Positions 11,274 to 22,100 of a DNA stretch of 64,000 nt are shown in pieces. The DNA comes from Micromussa lordhowensis (Eukaryota > Cnidaria > Anthozoa > Scleractinia > Lobophylliidae). The notes beneath the pieces were generated by a model. That model did no database searches and had not been told where the DNA came from. It was given only the letters and a program-made list of their open reading frames with translations. Location of the stretch: NCBI GenBank assembly GCA_964020085.1, contig OZ026599.1:35515663-35579662 (forward strand). Direction: 5' to 3'. Position numbers and translations under genes: made by a program. The number at the start of each line of letters is the position of its first letter. Positions within the stretch are counted from its first letter, which is position 1.

Positions 11274-13678
11274 TACCTCCAGAGATTCTTGCTCGAGGTC
11301 CTTTGGCTTTGGAAGCTTACAAAAAAGCCCTTACTGAAGGGAACACTCATGTTAAGAGGGTGCCAGTCATGTTGATCGGTCAAGAGCGCTCAGGAAAGAC
11401 CAGCTTACAGAATTCACTCAAAGGAAAACCTTTCAACCCAGATGAAGGTAGCACTGTAGGGATAGACGTTGACCCTTCTCATTTTAAACTGTCAACCGAG
11501 ATTTGGAAACTAGGGGAGAAAGACGAAGTAACAAATTCTGGGACAACCATATCCTATGAGCACCATGCAGCCCGATTAACTGTTGAAAATTTGAGGCAGC
11601 ATAAAGGTACTCCTGAGGAACCACTTCCAGAGTCTCTGAAGTCTGGCATTCCCCTCGTTGACACAGTCTCGGCCAGTGTAAGCAGTGATCTCCCGCCAGC
11701 GTCTTCAGCTTCCAATGTGCCAAGTGTCCATGGCTCTGCGGTGGAAGTAGGCATTAGCGATTTCCATTTAGGATCTTCAGCTGCAGCTGTTCCTGGCACC
11801 AGCAGCCACGATTCAGCAAACGTTCACGATATCCCTAAAAGTACACCATCTAGCGAGATGTCAAGAGAATCCGTTGCTATTCAAACTTCCAGAAACCCAC
11901 AGAATGCTGATATCATACCTGACATGTCAGAAGATATGGCAACTTTAGTTGAAATGTTTCTAAAGGAAGACAACAACGTGGAAGAAGAAGAAGAAGACAT
12001 ATATTCAGTATTGTGGGATTTTGCAGGGCAGTCGGTTTACTATACAACCCACCCAGTTTTTCTTACTCCGAGGGCAATCTACCTTTTTGTAAATGATCTG
12101 AGCCAAAATCCACATGAAAAAGCCAAGCCAGTTGTGAAGCGCGGAATCTTTCGACAACTGGAAGACACATTTAATGTGAAAACCAATTTGGATTATCTAG
12201 ATTTGTGGATGTCGTCTGTTGCTTCCCTAGCCATTCAAGATGAGAGTGGTGAAGTAAATCTTGAATCTGAAGTGCTACCAGAGAAGCTTCCCCCGGTTTT
12301 CTTGGTGTGCACTCACGCTGACAAACCGTATGGATGTGGTGATCCTCGAACATCTCCTGCACTAGCCCAGCACGTATTTGGCTCTCTACGAAGCAAGCCC
12401 TACAAAAGCCACCTGTATGATGATGTCTTTGTTGTGGATAACACAAAGTCAGGCAGTGAGTTGGAGTGCTCAGAAGTCGTACGCTTGCGTAAAGAAATAC
12501 TTGATGTTGCTAAGGAATTGCCACATTTAAAAGTGCCCATTCCAATCAAGTGGTTGAGATATGAGAAGGCTCTCAAAGCGAGGAGAGAAGATGGCATCAA
12601 ATGGATCCCTTTTGACAGTGCAAAACAGATTGCATCTGAAGAATGTAGTATTACAGATGAAAAACAATTTCGTACATTACTGGACTTTCTACATGACCAG
12701 AGAATTCTAATTCACTTCAGTGACACTCCAAAGCTGGACAAGTTGGTGGTTTTGGACCCTCAGTGGTTGATTGACGTGTTCAAGAAAGTGATAACTGTCA
12801 AGCCTTATGACCGTAAAGAGAAGAAATTTGAAAAACTATGGTGTAAACTTGAGGAAAGAGGAATACTAGAGGAGAAGCTTCTAAAACATGCTTGGGATAC
12901 TCTCTTTGACAACAAAGAACCTATTGAGAGTCTAACTGAAATTATGGAGAAATTCAGCTTGCTTTGTCTTTGGCCTTCATCAGATGCTTCATGTGATAAG
13001 CAGTACCTGGTGCCGTCCATGTTGGTGTCACATCCACCAGAGGGTATCATGCAGCTGGTTGCATCTGCCCAAGTTCCACCTCTTTTTCTAACATTTGAAT
13101 CTGGCCAAGTTCCACTTGGTTTGTTTCCGCGATTGGTGTTGCAATTCTTTCAGTGGGGCAAAGATAAATATATGAGCGCAGTGGATCCACAGCTGCATCA
13201 CAATTTCGCGAGATTTTATACCTCAACAAATTGCTCTGTAATCCTCCTGTGTCATTCCTCTTCCATTGAAGTCGTTGTCCACAAAAGTAGTCCCCCTCTT
13301 GAGTTGGAAGAAAGTTTACAATCAAAGCTATCTTTGTCTTCAAATGTCAGCAATGACACCTTTGTCGCAAGCTGTGCCCATGCAGTACGTAGGCAGCTGG
13401 GATTGATGCTTGAGTCCATGCGAAATGAGTTTTGTTGGCTGAAGAGTATGAAATTTGAAGAACGTTTTCTCTGCCCAATCTGTTGTCAGGGAGGTGAGAT
13501 TTGCTACTGTCGTAAACATCATGCAGAGGGTTGCAGGCAGGAGGAATGCCTGCACTTCTGGTCTGAGTCTGAGTTGAACAATGTCGAGAAGAGCGTTTGC
13601 ACCAAGTGTGCTGTTGCAGAGAGCACTAGCGTTCAGCTGGAACAGTTTGCACCATGGCTGACGCCTATAGGAAATCAG
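11274..13678 (+). CDS. Roco-family (Roc-COR) GTPase, large internal exon
   Basis: The open frame (about 800 codons) has a Roc P-loop GQERSGKTSL about 40 residues in, a switch II/G3 motif WDFAGQSVYY near residue 255, and a G4-like CTHADKP near 355. A COR domain follows (VVLDPQWLIDVFKKVI near 495, then the FSLLCLWP segment), and a Cys/His-rich stretch (CPICCQGGEICYCRKHH) lies near the end. About 190 residues of Ser/Thr-rich and acidic sequence interrupt Roc between G1 and G3, as in cnidarian Roco proteins. No ATG fits. The frame is entered through an acceptor AG at 11272-11273 and left at CAG|GTAATT at 13678, so this is one exon of a longer host gene. Roco proteins act as GTP-regulated signalling scaffolds; the substrate is unknown. 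Confidence 0.8.
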
Positions 13679-13917
13679 GTAATTTACCGAAAATGTTTAG
13701 TTGAAAGTATTGCACGTTTGATAAGGTGTTAAATATGACAAGGAATAAGTTTGTAGCATGCCTGGTACCTGGAGGTCATAGCTAAATGACCTAAAACATT
13801 TATTCCGTGTAAGGATGTTACCTATGTCAAAGACTTAAATGTGATAAAGAAAGTAATGGACGCTAAACCAAACCTATATATTTAAGAAATAGAAAACATG
13901 TGCCGTGTTTCTATCGA

Positions 13918-14121
13918 GTTTTAGTATAAATCTACTAGCGTTCTATCACGAAGGCCGTTCTCTGATTGGCTACGCTACTCACTATCTATTCTGTGATGAA
14001 TAGTGAGTAACGTAACAGTGTGCACTTGTTAACAAAATGACGGCCGTTTCTTGGCGTTTTCGAAGTGTTGAGAAGAGGATTTAGATTAAGTTTTGAACGA
14101 CTAGTAGATTTATACTAAAAC
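13918..14121. mobile_element. MITE with 26-bp terminal inverted repeats
   Basis: GTTTTAGTATAAATCTACTA at 13918-13937 is inverted at 14102-14121 and the match extends to GTTC/GAAC at the inner ends. An inner hairpin, TACTCACTAT ... ATAGTGAGTA (about 13976-14008), adds structure. It is 204 bp long with no coding capacity. A target duplication was not clear. Confidence 0.7.
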
Positions 14122-14159
14122 AATTAGAGTATTGGTTTGACTCCATGCTGAGAAATATT

Positions 14160-14900
14160 ATTTATTAACATACACCGCTTAAAGTGCACATAAACCCCCA
14201 TGTTTTATTTTTCGAAAAATTTACTTGTTATTTGAAATACTTCTGAGAAAAAAATTTTCTGTGCCCCGAAATCTTGAAAAAGCACCAAAAACGCCACCTC
14301 ACGACGGAGTGAGAGGAGAGTGGGTCCAGCGGCTATTGTGACGTCTACCAAGGAAGGTTGAATATCTCACGTCCTCTCTCGTCCTCCCTCCTTTCCTTCA
14401 GGATGGTGAAATACACATTCGAAAAGTGCACAGAAACGCCTTCCAAAAGTACTGTCTGCTGTTGCAGCACTATCCCGGATTAGCACAATTTACTGGCAAT
14501 GATCGGTCAATGGTACAATAAAGACGTAAACGATGGGTTGATTTTGTCGAACCGAAACAAGCGAAGCGAGTCTGTGACAACCATCAAAGAACTCCCACTG
14601 GAATTTGTTCCGCAGACTTCCAAACGCTATTTTCGAAAGTTTGATCTTGCGGCTTTTTTGGTCTTCATGATCGCCCCAGTAAAGAAATCTGTCAATCATT
14701 TGACAACCGTAACGAGTATGCACATAACGTGAAACCGCAACATGTTTCGCTGCCATTTGTGTTCTCACAGTTTTAACGAGAGCAAGACTCCTCGTGATCT
14801 TCGTTTTATTGCATGCTGTCTGTTCCTGCAAAGCTGGAAAGGTAGGATACTGCAACCATGTTCTTGTGCTAATGTTCAAGGCATGCAAGTTCAGCCTATT
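14160..14900. other. Non-coding host DNA
   Basis: I see no supportable gene. A 132-codon minus-strand frame at 14490-14888 has no recognisable motif. Confidence 0.4.
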
Positions 14901-14934
14901 GGATAGTAAGGATGTGCCAGGATGAGGATGAACA

Positions 14935-15480
14935 GCCAGATCTTGCTTGCACTTCCCAGCTCCAGACGTGGCACAAAAAGGGTGGCGGTGACAAAAAAAT
15001 CTGCCCAGCCTGTAATGGAAGTCAGCATTTCAAAAACGAACCTTGATGACACTAAAAGCAGAAAGGGAGTCAAATGCCTCTTGTGTGATGCAAGATCTAA
15101 CCCCAGCCATGATGTGGAAGCTGAGAAACGCTTAAGGAAATAAATCCACAAATGGGATTAGCATTGATGGAAGAAGATGATTCTTCTCTAAACCGTTCTG
15201 TGGAGACCCAGTTTGGTGAGGGACCAAGATTGGCTCATTTGATAGCTACCAGCTGTCACATACCGAGGCAAATTTTTTGGCTAATGTGGACATTTCCTCA
15301 ATGCCAAGAGATATAACCAAAGAAACTGAACTTACCTATCCAAGGTTTCCTCTTAGTTTAGTCATTGATTTTGTGTGACCTGAAAACGTAAATGCTTCCG
15401 AGAAAGCAGTAGTGGATAAAATTATTATTAACAACATCGAGTCACTCCACTTGAGGCATGCCAGGACCCAAATTATTTTC
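14935..15480 (+). pseudogene. Decayed fragment resembling a multi-copy cnidarian YqaJ-type recombinase/nuclease protein
   Basis: Across changing plus-strand frames one can read QLQTWHKKGGGDK, then MEVSISKTNLDDTKSRKGVK, CLLCDARS, then SYQLSHTEANFLANVDISS, ELTYPRFPL and NASEKAVVDKIIINNIES. From memory these words resemble the N-terminal part of a high-copy coral protein family with a YqaJ-like domain. Several frameshifts and stops are present. The family name is tentative. Confidence 0.35.
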
Positions 15481-15529
15481 TGTGAGGCAGTTAATGGACA
15501 CTGTAAGCTTAAAAGGAACCATGCATACT

Positions 15530-15760
15530 ACACGCAGCTGCAAGGTCAGATGGGCAGAACTGGAGCCTTGTGGTGCGACTTCATTGTCTTCACAAAGAAG
15601 AAAAGTTCTTAATCTTGACTTAAAACAATCCACCGTGGAACACCGTTTTATGACATTCAGCAAGTAGTTCCAAAGCCTCGGTGCGATAACCAAGAAAGAT
15701 CTGTCGCTATAGGAAACCGTTTTATTCTTAGGAAGAGACAGCACATTTGAGCTACTCGAC
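15530..15760 (-). mobile_element. LINE C-terminal fragment D
   Basis: On the minus strand SYSDRSFLVIAPRLWNYLL and then TVDCFKSRLRTFLL match the conserved tail of CR1/jockey-like RT proteins (the APRLWN...LP and FKxRLKTxLF pattern). Only this tail is left. Confidence 0.65.
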
Positions 15761-16060
15761 CGTAGTGAACGCCGAGGCGTGTAATTAAATAACAGCTACT
15801 TTGGTACCCCGTCAAATGTACATCAAAACTGATTGCTAACTTTTACCAGTTTTTTCAAAAGTTTCACAACAAAATGTATTTCGATACATTGAATATGTTA
15901 CCTAGTTCATGTTAATGCTTTTTTTACCATAACTGCAGAAATTCTCGCGCGCTCATTGGCTAATTTTTATCGTCAATATGCGAACAGACACATGAATTTG
16001 AAATTCATGCGACGCGTCAGCGAGCGAGAGCGGGCAATTCGAACATTTGTTATCATAAAA

Positions 16061-16222
16061 AACAAATTGATGTCAGTTTTTAATGAGTGTCCTGTTATTG
16101 ACAATGAATTTCGTCATCACATTGTCAAAGTAGTGTGCGGATCCACAGCTACTTTGACAATGTGATGACGAAATTTATGATTAATAACAGGACAGACACA
16201 TGAAAAACTGATGTCAATTCGT
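16061..16222. repeat. Near-perfect foldback (palindromic) repeat
   Basis: Left arm 16061-16138 and right arm 16145-16222 are reverse complements with a few mismatches (for example TTTCGTCATCACATTGTCAA against TTGACAATGTGATGACGAAA), centred on GGATCC. The only loop is a few bases. This is probably a foldback MITE; no protein is encoded. Confidence 0.8.
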
Positions 16223-16340
16223 TAAATTTACAAGGACAAAAACCCAAAAAGCTAAGGTGCCATTTGAACAATAGTTCAATTAACTGAGGAACTGCAACCA
16301 TCATCAAACTTATAAGCTCCAATATATTCATAACAATAGG

Positions 16341-16567
16341 CCATTTTACAGTTGTGTGCTTAGTTACCTGGCCGTGAATGCAAGCGAGGCTGGAGGTGAC
16401 CTTGCTTTGATACAGACCTTCAAGCTTTTCTCATTTAATGTCAACCTAGTTAGCATGAGAACAACTTGATTTGCTCAATAAAAGCAGAGGTCTGTATCAA
16501 AACAAGGTCAACTCCAGCCTCGCTGCCAGTCAGAGGCCAGGTCACTTTGTCAACAACTGTAAAATGG
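16341..16567. repeat. Foldback element, arms about 80 bp
   Basis: CCATTTTACAGTTGT ... GCGAGGCTGGAGGTGACCTT ... TGATACAGACCT (16341-16420) pairs with 16488-16567. A spacer of about 67 bp separates the arms. It lies only 120 bp from the previous foldback. Confidence 0.75.
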
Positions 16568-17767
16568 TCTACATGCATTAGAGTTATAATTGCGAGAGGT
16601 TCTCTGAAAAAAGGCAATTTTATTGTGGCAATCAATCCCTTTCTTCTAATGATTTGTGATTGAGTCGATGAGAAAGTGGGTGTTGATCAGTACAACATGC
16701 ATAGTGGAGCTCTTACGGTTTTTACGATATAATTACAATCAGGCTCCCACGTAGTTATATAGTGATATTATGTACAAATAAAATGAAATTTCAATGCCAG
16801 CCATTTGTCTACATTATGGTAGCATTTTCAAACTCGCTTGATGCAGTTTTGATAAACTGTGTGAAGTAATATGAAATGAGATTTTGCTTCAGAGAAGCCC
16901 AGCAGGCAGCTGAAATACCCTTTTTAGGAGAGCATTCTCAGATTAGGGCTTCTTAATTTGGGTTTTTATGCGGAAGGATTTTAAAAAGTATTGTGACTTC
17001 CATGTGATGTTAAATGCGTTTTAAGGACCTTGTTTTGCACGAACACGAACTGATCTTAAAACCTTGCGTGAATATGTAAAGTCCCTAGGGGCATACCTCT
17101 ATAAAAGGGATCACGCGGTTCGAATCTCGCTGAGGAGACTCAATTTCGTTAAGAGACGCAAGAAAGAATCATAACCTAAACGCAAGGATTACGAACGGGA
17201 AAGGTGTACAAGAATTATAAGTAGAATAACATATTTTCAGTATATATTAGTTCAAGATCAATTACGACACAAAGCCTCAAAGTAATTGTAATTTCTCATT
17301 TTCAGTTTGACTATATACTTCTAGACAGAAGGAGTGTAAAAATAAAGCTTCATATTTCCCAGCTCTTGTGGTCCGATACAAGTGCAAAACACCTATTTAT
17401 TATTATTATTATCATTATCATTATTATTACCAAAATGGTATATAGCTTTCTCCTTGTCTGCACCAAATTCATAGTCACGCTAGTTTTCTTTCTCCGGTGT
17501 TTCTATTTCCGCTGTTTCCAGAAAAGACTTCCCGGCGGCCATGTTTGTTGTTGGTGAATCCTCGCATATATGGCTAATTTTGGTCGTCGACTGCCTAGCT
17601 TCACTGAATTCTGATGCTAAGTTTTTTGCCACAGTTGTGGCCATGAGGCATGGAGTTGGAGGTGGTCGTTTCCGAGGTTAACTACGCTTCCATGCAAAGA
17701 TAGGCGGCAAAGGTCCTGGATTGTAGCTAACTGTACAAAAGACATTATCGAAATAGTTTTCCAAGAG
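16568..17767. other. Non-coding host DNA, left flank of the Polinton
   Basis: It holds a (TTA)n-type microsatellite at 17396-17430 and a weak GGTTCGAATCTC box near 17118. Otherwise nothing is recognised. It ends with the target duplication CAAGAG at 17762-17767. Confidence 0.5.
17762..17767. other. Target-site duplication, outer element (left)
   Basis: CAAGAG, repeated at 59575-59580. Six bases is the hallmark of Polinton integrase. Confidence 0.93.
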
Positions 17768-18007
17768 AGTAGTGTAGTAATTGGGGCAGCTACCGCAATT
17801 TCTGAATTTTACGCATCTCAGCGTAGTTAGTGTAAAAATCTGAGTCTAAAATATATGATATAATACACTAAAACAGCGTAGTTATGCGTAGGTAGTGTAA
17901 GTAGCGTAGATATCGTAAAAATTAGACATACTATTTTACGCACAAAAATGCCTAAAATGCGTAGGATAGTGTAGGATATAGTAAAATTTAGATTGTTCTC
18001 ACGATGC
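17768..18007 (+). repeat. Terminal inverted repeat T1 (outer, left)
   Basis: 240 bp, inverted at 59335-59574. Its first 10 bases are shared with the inner element; bases 11-45 are not; the remaining part is again nearly identical. It contains many GCGTAG, GTAGTGTA and TACGC words. Confidence 0.93.
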
Positions 18008-18013
18008 TGATTT

Positions 18014-19009
18014 TCAAGATTTGATAAATTTCCAACCAGCACTCTCACCACCTAGATATTCACATATTTTTTTCCAAATTTTATCAAGTTCATAGAGTTT
18101 TAAACGATCTTTATACAATTTTAGCTTTGGTAAAAATTCATTATATCCAAGTATTTGACAAAATTTATAAATGATTTATGAATAGGAAAAGAAATTTCTT
18201 CTATTTTTACCTTTAAATAATTCAAATGGCTCCTGAATTTGTAAAAACCTCATTTTCATTTTTTCTTCCATTATAGAAGTCATTTGTAATGGAGGTATTT
18301 TTGTTATTCTATACAATATTTGGGTGGTATGATTATAATAATTTAATTTACGATGTTTTTTAAGATATCTTTTAATATCTGATTCAGTTAACTTTTCCAA
18401 AGAATTTTCCATCCTTTCACGAATGATTTCTTTGAAAATATTATTAATAACATCTTCTGAGACTTTAAAACTTTCTTTGCCTTGGATATTGGCTAAACAG
18501 TCACAAAAATGATTATATCTTTTGTAATCATTTTCTGCAGGTTTTATGGATGCTTTTTCTGGATTTGTTGAGACATTAATGCTTATTCCACAACTTAGAC
18601 AAGTACTTATCCCTTCATCGATGTTCAATACTCGAAATTTTTCACATGTATAACAATAGTTATCTTCATTTATATTATTTTCACTGTATTGTAGTTCATC
18701 AGGGAAGATATTATATTTATACTTTTTATAATAAGAATTATCAACACCATGGACAAATTTTTTTGCTTGATTTTCTGTATGTAAAAAAAGTAAAATAGCA
18801 TTCTTTAATAAATAACTAGTACGAAGATTTTTGATATCATTTATTTCATTTTCTAGCCTTATTTGTTCAATTTGATCAATTCTAGAATAATCTTTTTTGA
18901 TGGATAAATTTATAATTTTTTTTTTTAAATCTGGTATTTTTTTTTCTTTTATAACAATTTCTGAAAGTTTTTTACGATGTAGATTGCCAATGGTCTCTTT
19001 GTTCATCAT
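18014..19009 (-). pseudogene. VLTF3-like late transcription factor, nonsense copy (outer)
   Basis: This is the same gene as 47546-48535 in the inner element. The frame is open from MMNKETIGNLHRKK, but a single T-to-A change makes a TAA stop at about 18176, after NFFSYS. The remaining 50 or so codons to 18014 stay in frame and readable (CEYLGGESAGWKFIKS at the end). Two extra codons (HG) occur near residue 86 relative to the inner copy. A truncated 277-residue product would lack the conserved C-terminal block. The zinc cysteines (CYTC and CLSC) are kept. Confidence 0.85.
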
Positions 19010-19014
19010 AATAA

Positions 19015-19182
19015 TTAATATACTTTATTCTTTAAAGTAGAGTAATCTTCACTCTCACTGCTCGTTGATTCCTCACTGCTCGTCGATTCCTCATCTGAAT
19101 TAGGATCATAATCACTATCGCTACTATCAGTATCATGAAGTGGGTCTTCAGTCAAGAATTTTTTAAAATTCGGAATTGGCAT
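19015..19182 (-). CDS. Small Ser/Glu-rich acidic protein (outer)
   Basis: 55 residues, MPIPNFKKFLTEDPLHDTD..., then an acidic serine-rich tail with two STSSEE units where the inner copy has three. The start is 6 bp before the PolB stop, so it is likely co-expressed with PolB and VLTF3. No family is recognised. Phosphorylation of the Ser/Glu tail is conceivable but unproven. Confidence 0.6.
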   Translation of the reverse strand: MPIPNFKKFLTEDPLHDTDSSDSDYDPNSDEESTSSEESTSSESEDYSTLKNKVY

Positions 19183-19187
19183 ATATA

Positions 19188-22100
19188 CTATAAATTATTA
19201 TTTATTTTATGATTCCCATATGCGTAACTACTGATACCATCATCTAAAATATATCTTTTATCATCAAAAGGTGATAATGATACTTTATTAATTTGGTAAC
19301 TAGATATCTGATGATACTCTGACCGGATAGTTCGCATCTTATGCCTCATAGTATTACATTTTTGTAAGGTATCACGATAATCAGAGAGAGATAATTCACT
19401 CTTAATGACATTCTTCTTGACACCTTTAGCAGTCTTGTTTTCCTTGTTTTCTGTCTTGTAACTATACATTTTACTTTTTAGACCAACAAATTCAGTGATT
19501 GGATCACCAGCTGCTTCATCTTTGAATTTACCAATTACTTTTTTATTTTCTGCAAAAAAGAACTCTGACGATTTGGGATAATCACTATTGTCAAACCTTT
19601 CCTTATCTTTATATAAATCACTATAAAGATCTTCTGCTTTTATATGGTAAAATAAAGAATCAGTATCAGTAAAAAGTAACTTTGCATCAGGGTATTTTTT
19701 TCTGATATAGTTGTAATGGAAGTCATACATTAATGTTTTACTTAGATCTAGAATAGAGAATCCAACATAAGAGGGTTTATCTAAGACTAGTCTAGCCTTT
19801 TTCATTTGTACCCCAACTAAATTTTCATCAAATATTTTACTAGAAACGTACATTGGTTGCCTTGTCAAGTTCAATAAATGATCTGGATCAGTTTCTAATT
19901 TGATATTAGATCTTTTTCTAATGTTTTCCATGGTTTTACCAAACACAGAGTTATTCATCAGCTTAAAGAAGTCTTTCTCAAAACTATTCTTAGCCATTGT
20001 TCTCTTTTCAGTGTTAAAATCAATGTATCTTTTCATCCAAGGCTTCTGTGTAAATTCCAATACTCTGTGAATCTTCTTTAACTTCATACCAAGAGATAAA
20101 TAAAGCTGCAAATTTCTGTAATGTAATACATACTTTTCTTTATTCCTTAGATTAGGAACCAACTTGTGAACTCTACCACTGCTAATATTTTCTTTCTCTT
20201 TTAAATCTTTGCAATACTTTGACAACATATCATCAGTGATTAAAATCTTTTCTGGTGCTAATGGATAATCATTATGCAAATCGTGTAGCTCTTCCGGATA
20301 TTCTAAATCTACCTCTAAAATAACACCTTTTCTAGTATCATTTGTGTAATTTTCTAAGATGAAATCTTCAGAGGGAATCCATCGGAAATCTCCAGTTGGA
20401 AGTGACTGTGACATAGCCCATCCATAAAGATTATTTGCATCCAAATACATTAAATAACTACTTTCCAACTCTGGATTGTAACCCTTCATATACTTGTTGT
20501 TTGCTACAGCATGTCTGTGTGTAATAGTACTAATACCACCTCTCATACCCTTTTCAATGAATAGTTGTTGATCTATATCTGAAATTAAATCCAGATTTAC
20601 ATTAGTCATTTTCAGTAATGCATCCCAAGATAACCCAGGCGCTGAATAATAATGACAAGGATCTAGCCCATAGTCCTTCAAACATATAGTTCTGAAATTT
20701 TCAAATACATCCGCTAAGAGTAGAACATCAGTCCGCAAATATAAATCATGATAATCACCTAAGTCTTTAATTTGGAAGGCACTCCATACTCGTTTTGCGT
20801 GCTCATAGTCACTCTCTGAAATATTTGTATCATTCAAAATACTATAAAAATCTTCTCTTGCGGGTAAAGACTTCTCACTGAATCGCTGGAATGAGTCCAT
20901 GTAATCATAAGGGTAAACACCTTTTCGCTTTATTAATCTAAATTGATCATCATTTGGAAAAGCTTTCTTTGAATAAAAGAATGCATTATCACTTAAATTA
21001 CTGCTTAGTCGATCTAAACTCTGACTCATAAATGAAAAACTGTCAATGAAAGTCAAATGATTACCTAGTCTAAAGCCAATATATTTCTCAAAATTACTTG
21101 CTATAACACCAACATCAATATTAACATCTTGTCTTACTAAATGACCAATCTTTTGCATGATAAAATGGCAGTCATAGCCTTTAAGATTATGAAAGATTAC
21201 AGGAATTTTTAACTTTTCTGCACTAATAGCCCATTTAAGATTACAATCACTATGAGCAGCGCCACGATATTTACCAGTAATATGGCAATGATCTCTAACT
21301 TTTTGTTTTGAAGGTTTTTGCTCATTAAATATTCTCGCACAAATATGACATTTAGTAGAATTTTGGAAATCTCTTTCATTTTTCTCTGTCATAACTAATG
21401 GTTTCTGGAATTGTTCGCTAACTATTCTTTGACAATCTTTTACTTCACTCAACATTTTCATGATAAATTTTTCGATACAATCTTCTCCACGGTAAATTTC
21501 TACTGGTTTGGAATATCTCTTATCATATCTACAGACTAATTTATATCCGTAACTACAGGCCTTATGACTCTGATAAGTACTCGTGTAAGATTGACCATCA
21601 CTAGGTTGGCAACCGTCTATTTTTTCTGTGATTGCTTCAAAATCAGCGTAAATTACAAAAGGCGCAGGTAACATTTTCTTGTGATTTTTGAAATAAATTT
21701 TTGATCCTGCCTCAGGCATCTTGATCGCTTGAGTACCATTAAGGAGCAGGCAGTCTTGCTTGTGATCTTCTAGGACACTAGCAGAACTACAACAATGTAG
21801 ACAACGCAAACAAAAATATTTCTTTTCTTTGTGATCATTGAATGAAAACATAAATCGATCGAAATCCTTGATGAGCACATAGTGGCTCTTGTCTCCTTCT
21901 TCAATCCATAGTAATTCTAAGTGGTCTGTAAAATTAGTTTCTGATATTCTGATAGGATAAGCTTCTCCATCATAACCAAATACACAGATATTAATCTTAT
22001 TTTGCTTTTCAATCTTAAAAATATCTTTTACAGTGACTGGAAAAGTGATACCGGTATAATCTAAACGTTTAACTGATTCTCTATCTGCCTTAGTTATTCT

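Noticed and set aside
14490..14888. 132-residue minus-strand protein
   Set aside because: No motif, no neighbour support and codon pattern without signal.
17085..17140. tRNA gene with a GGTTCGAATCTC box
   Set aside because: The T stem does not pair well and no acceptor stem or anticodon arm could be drawn.
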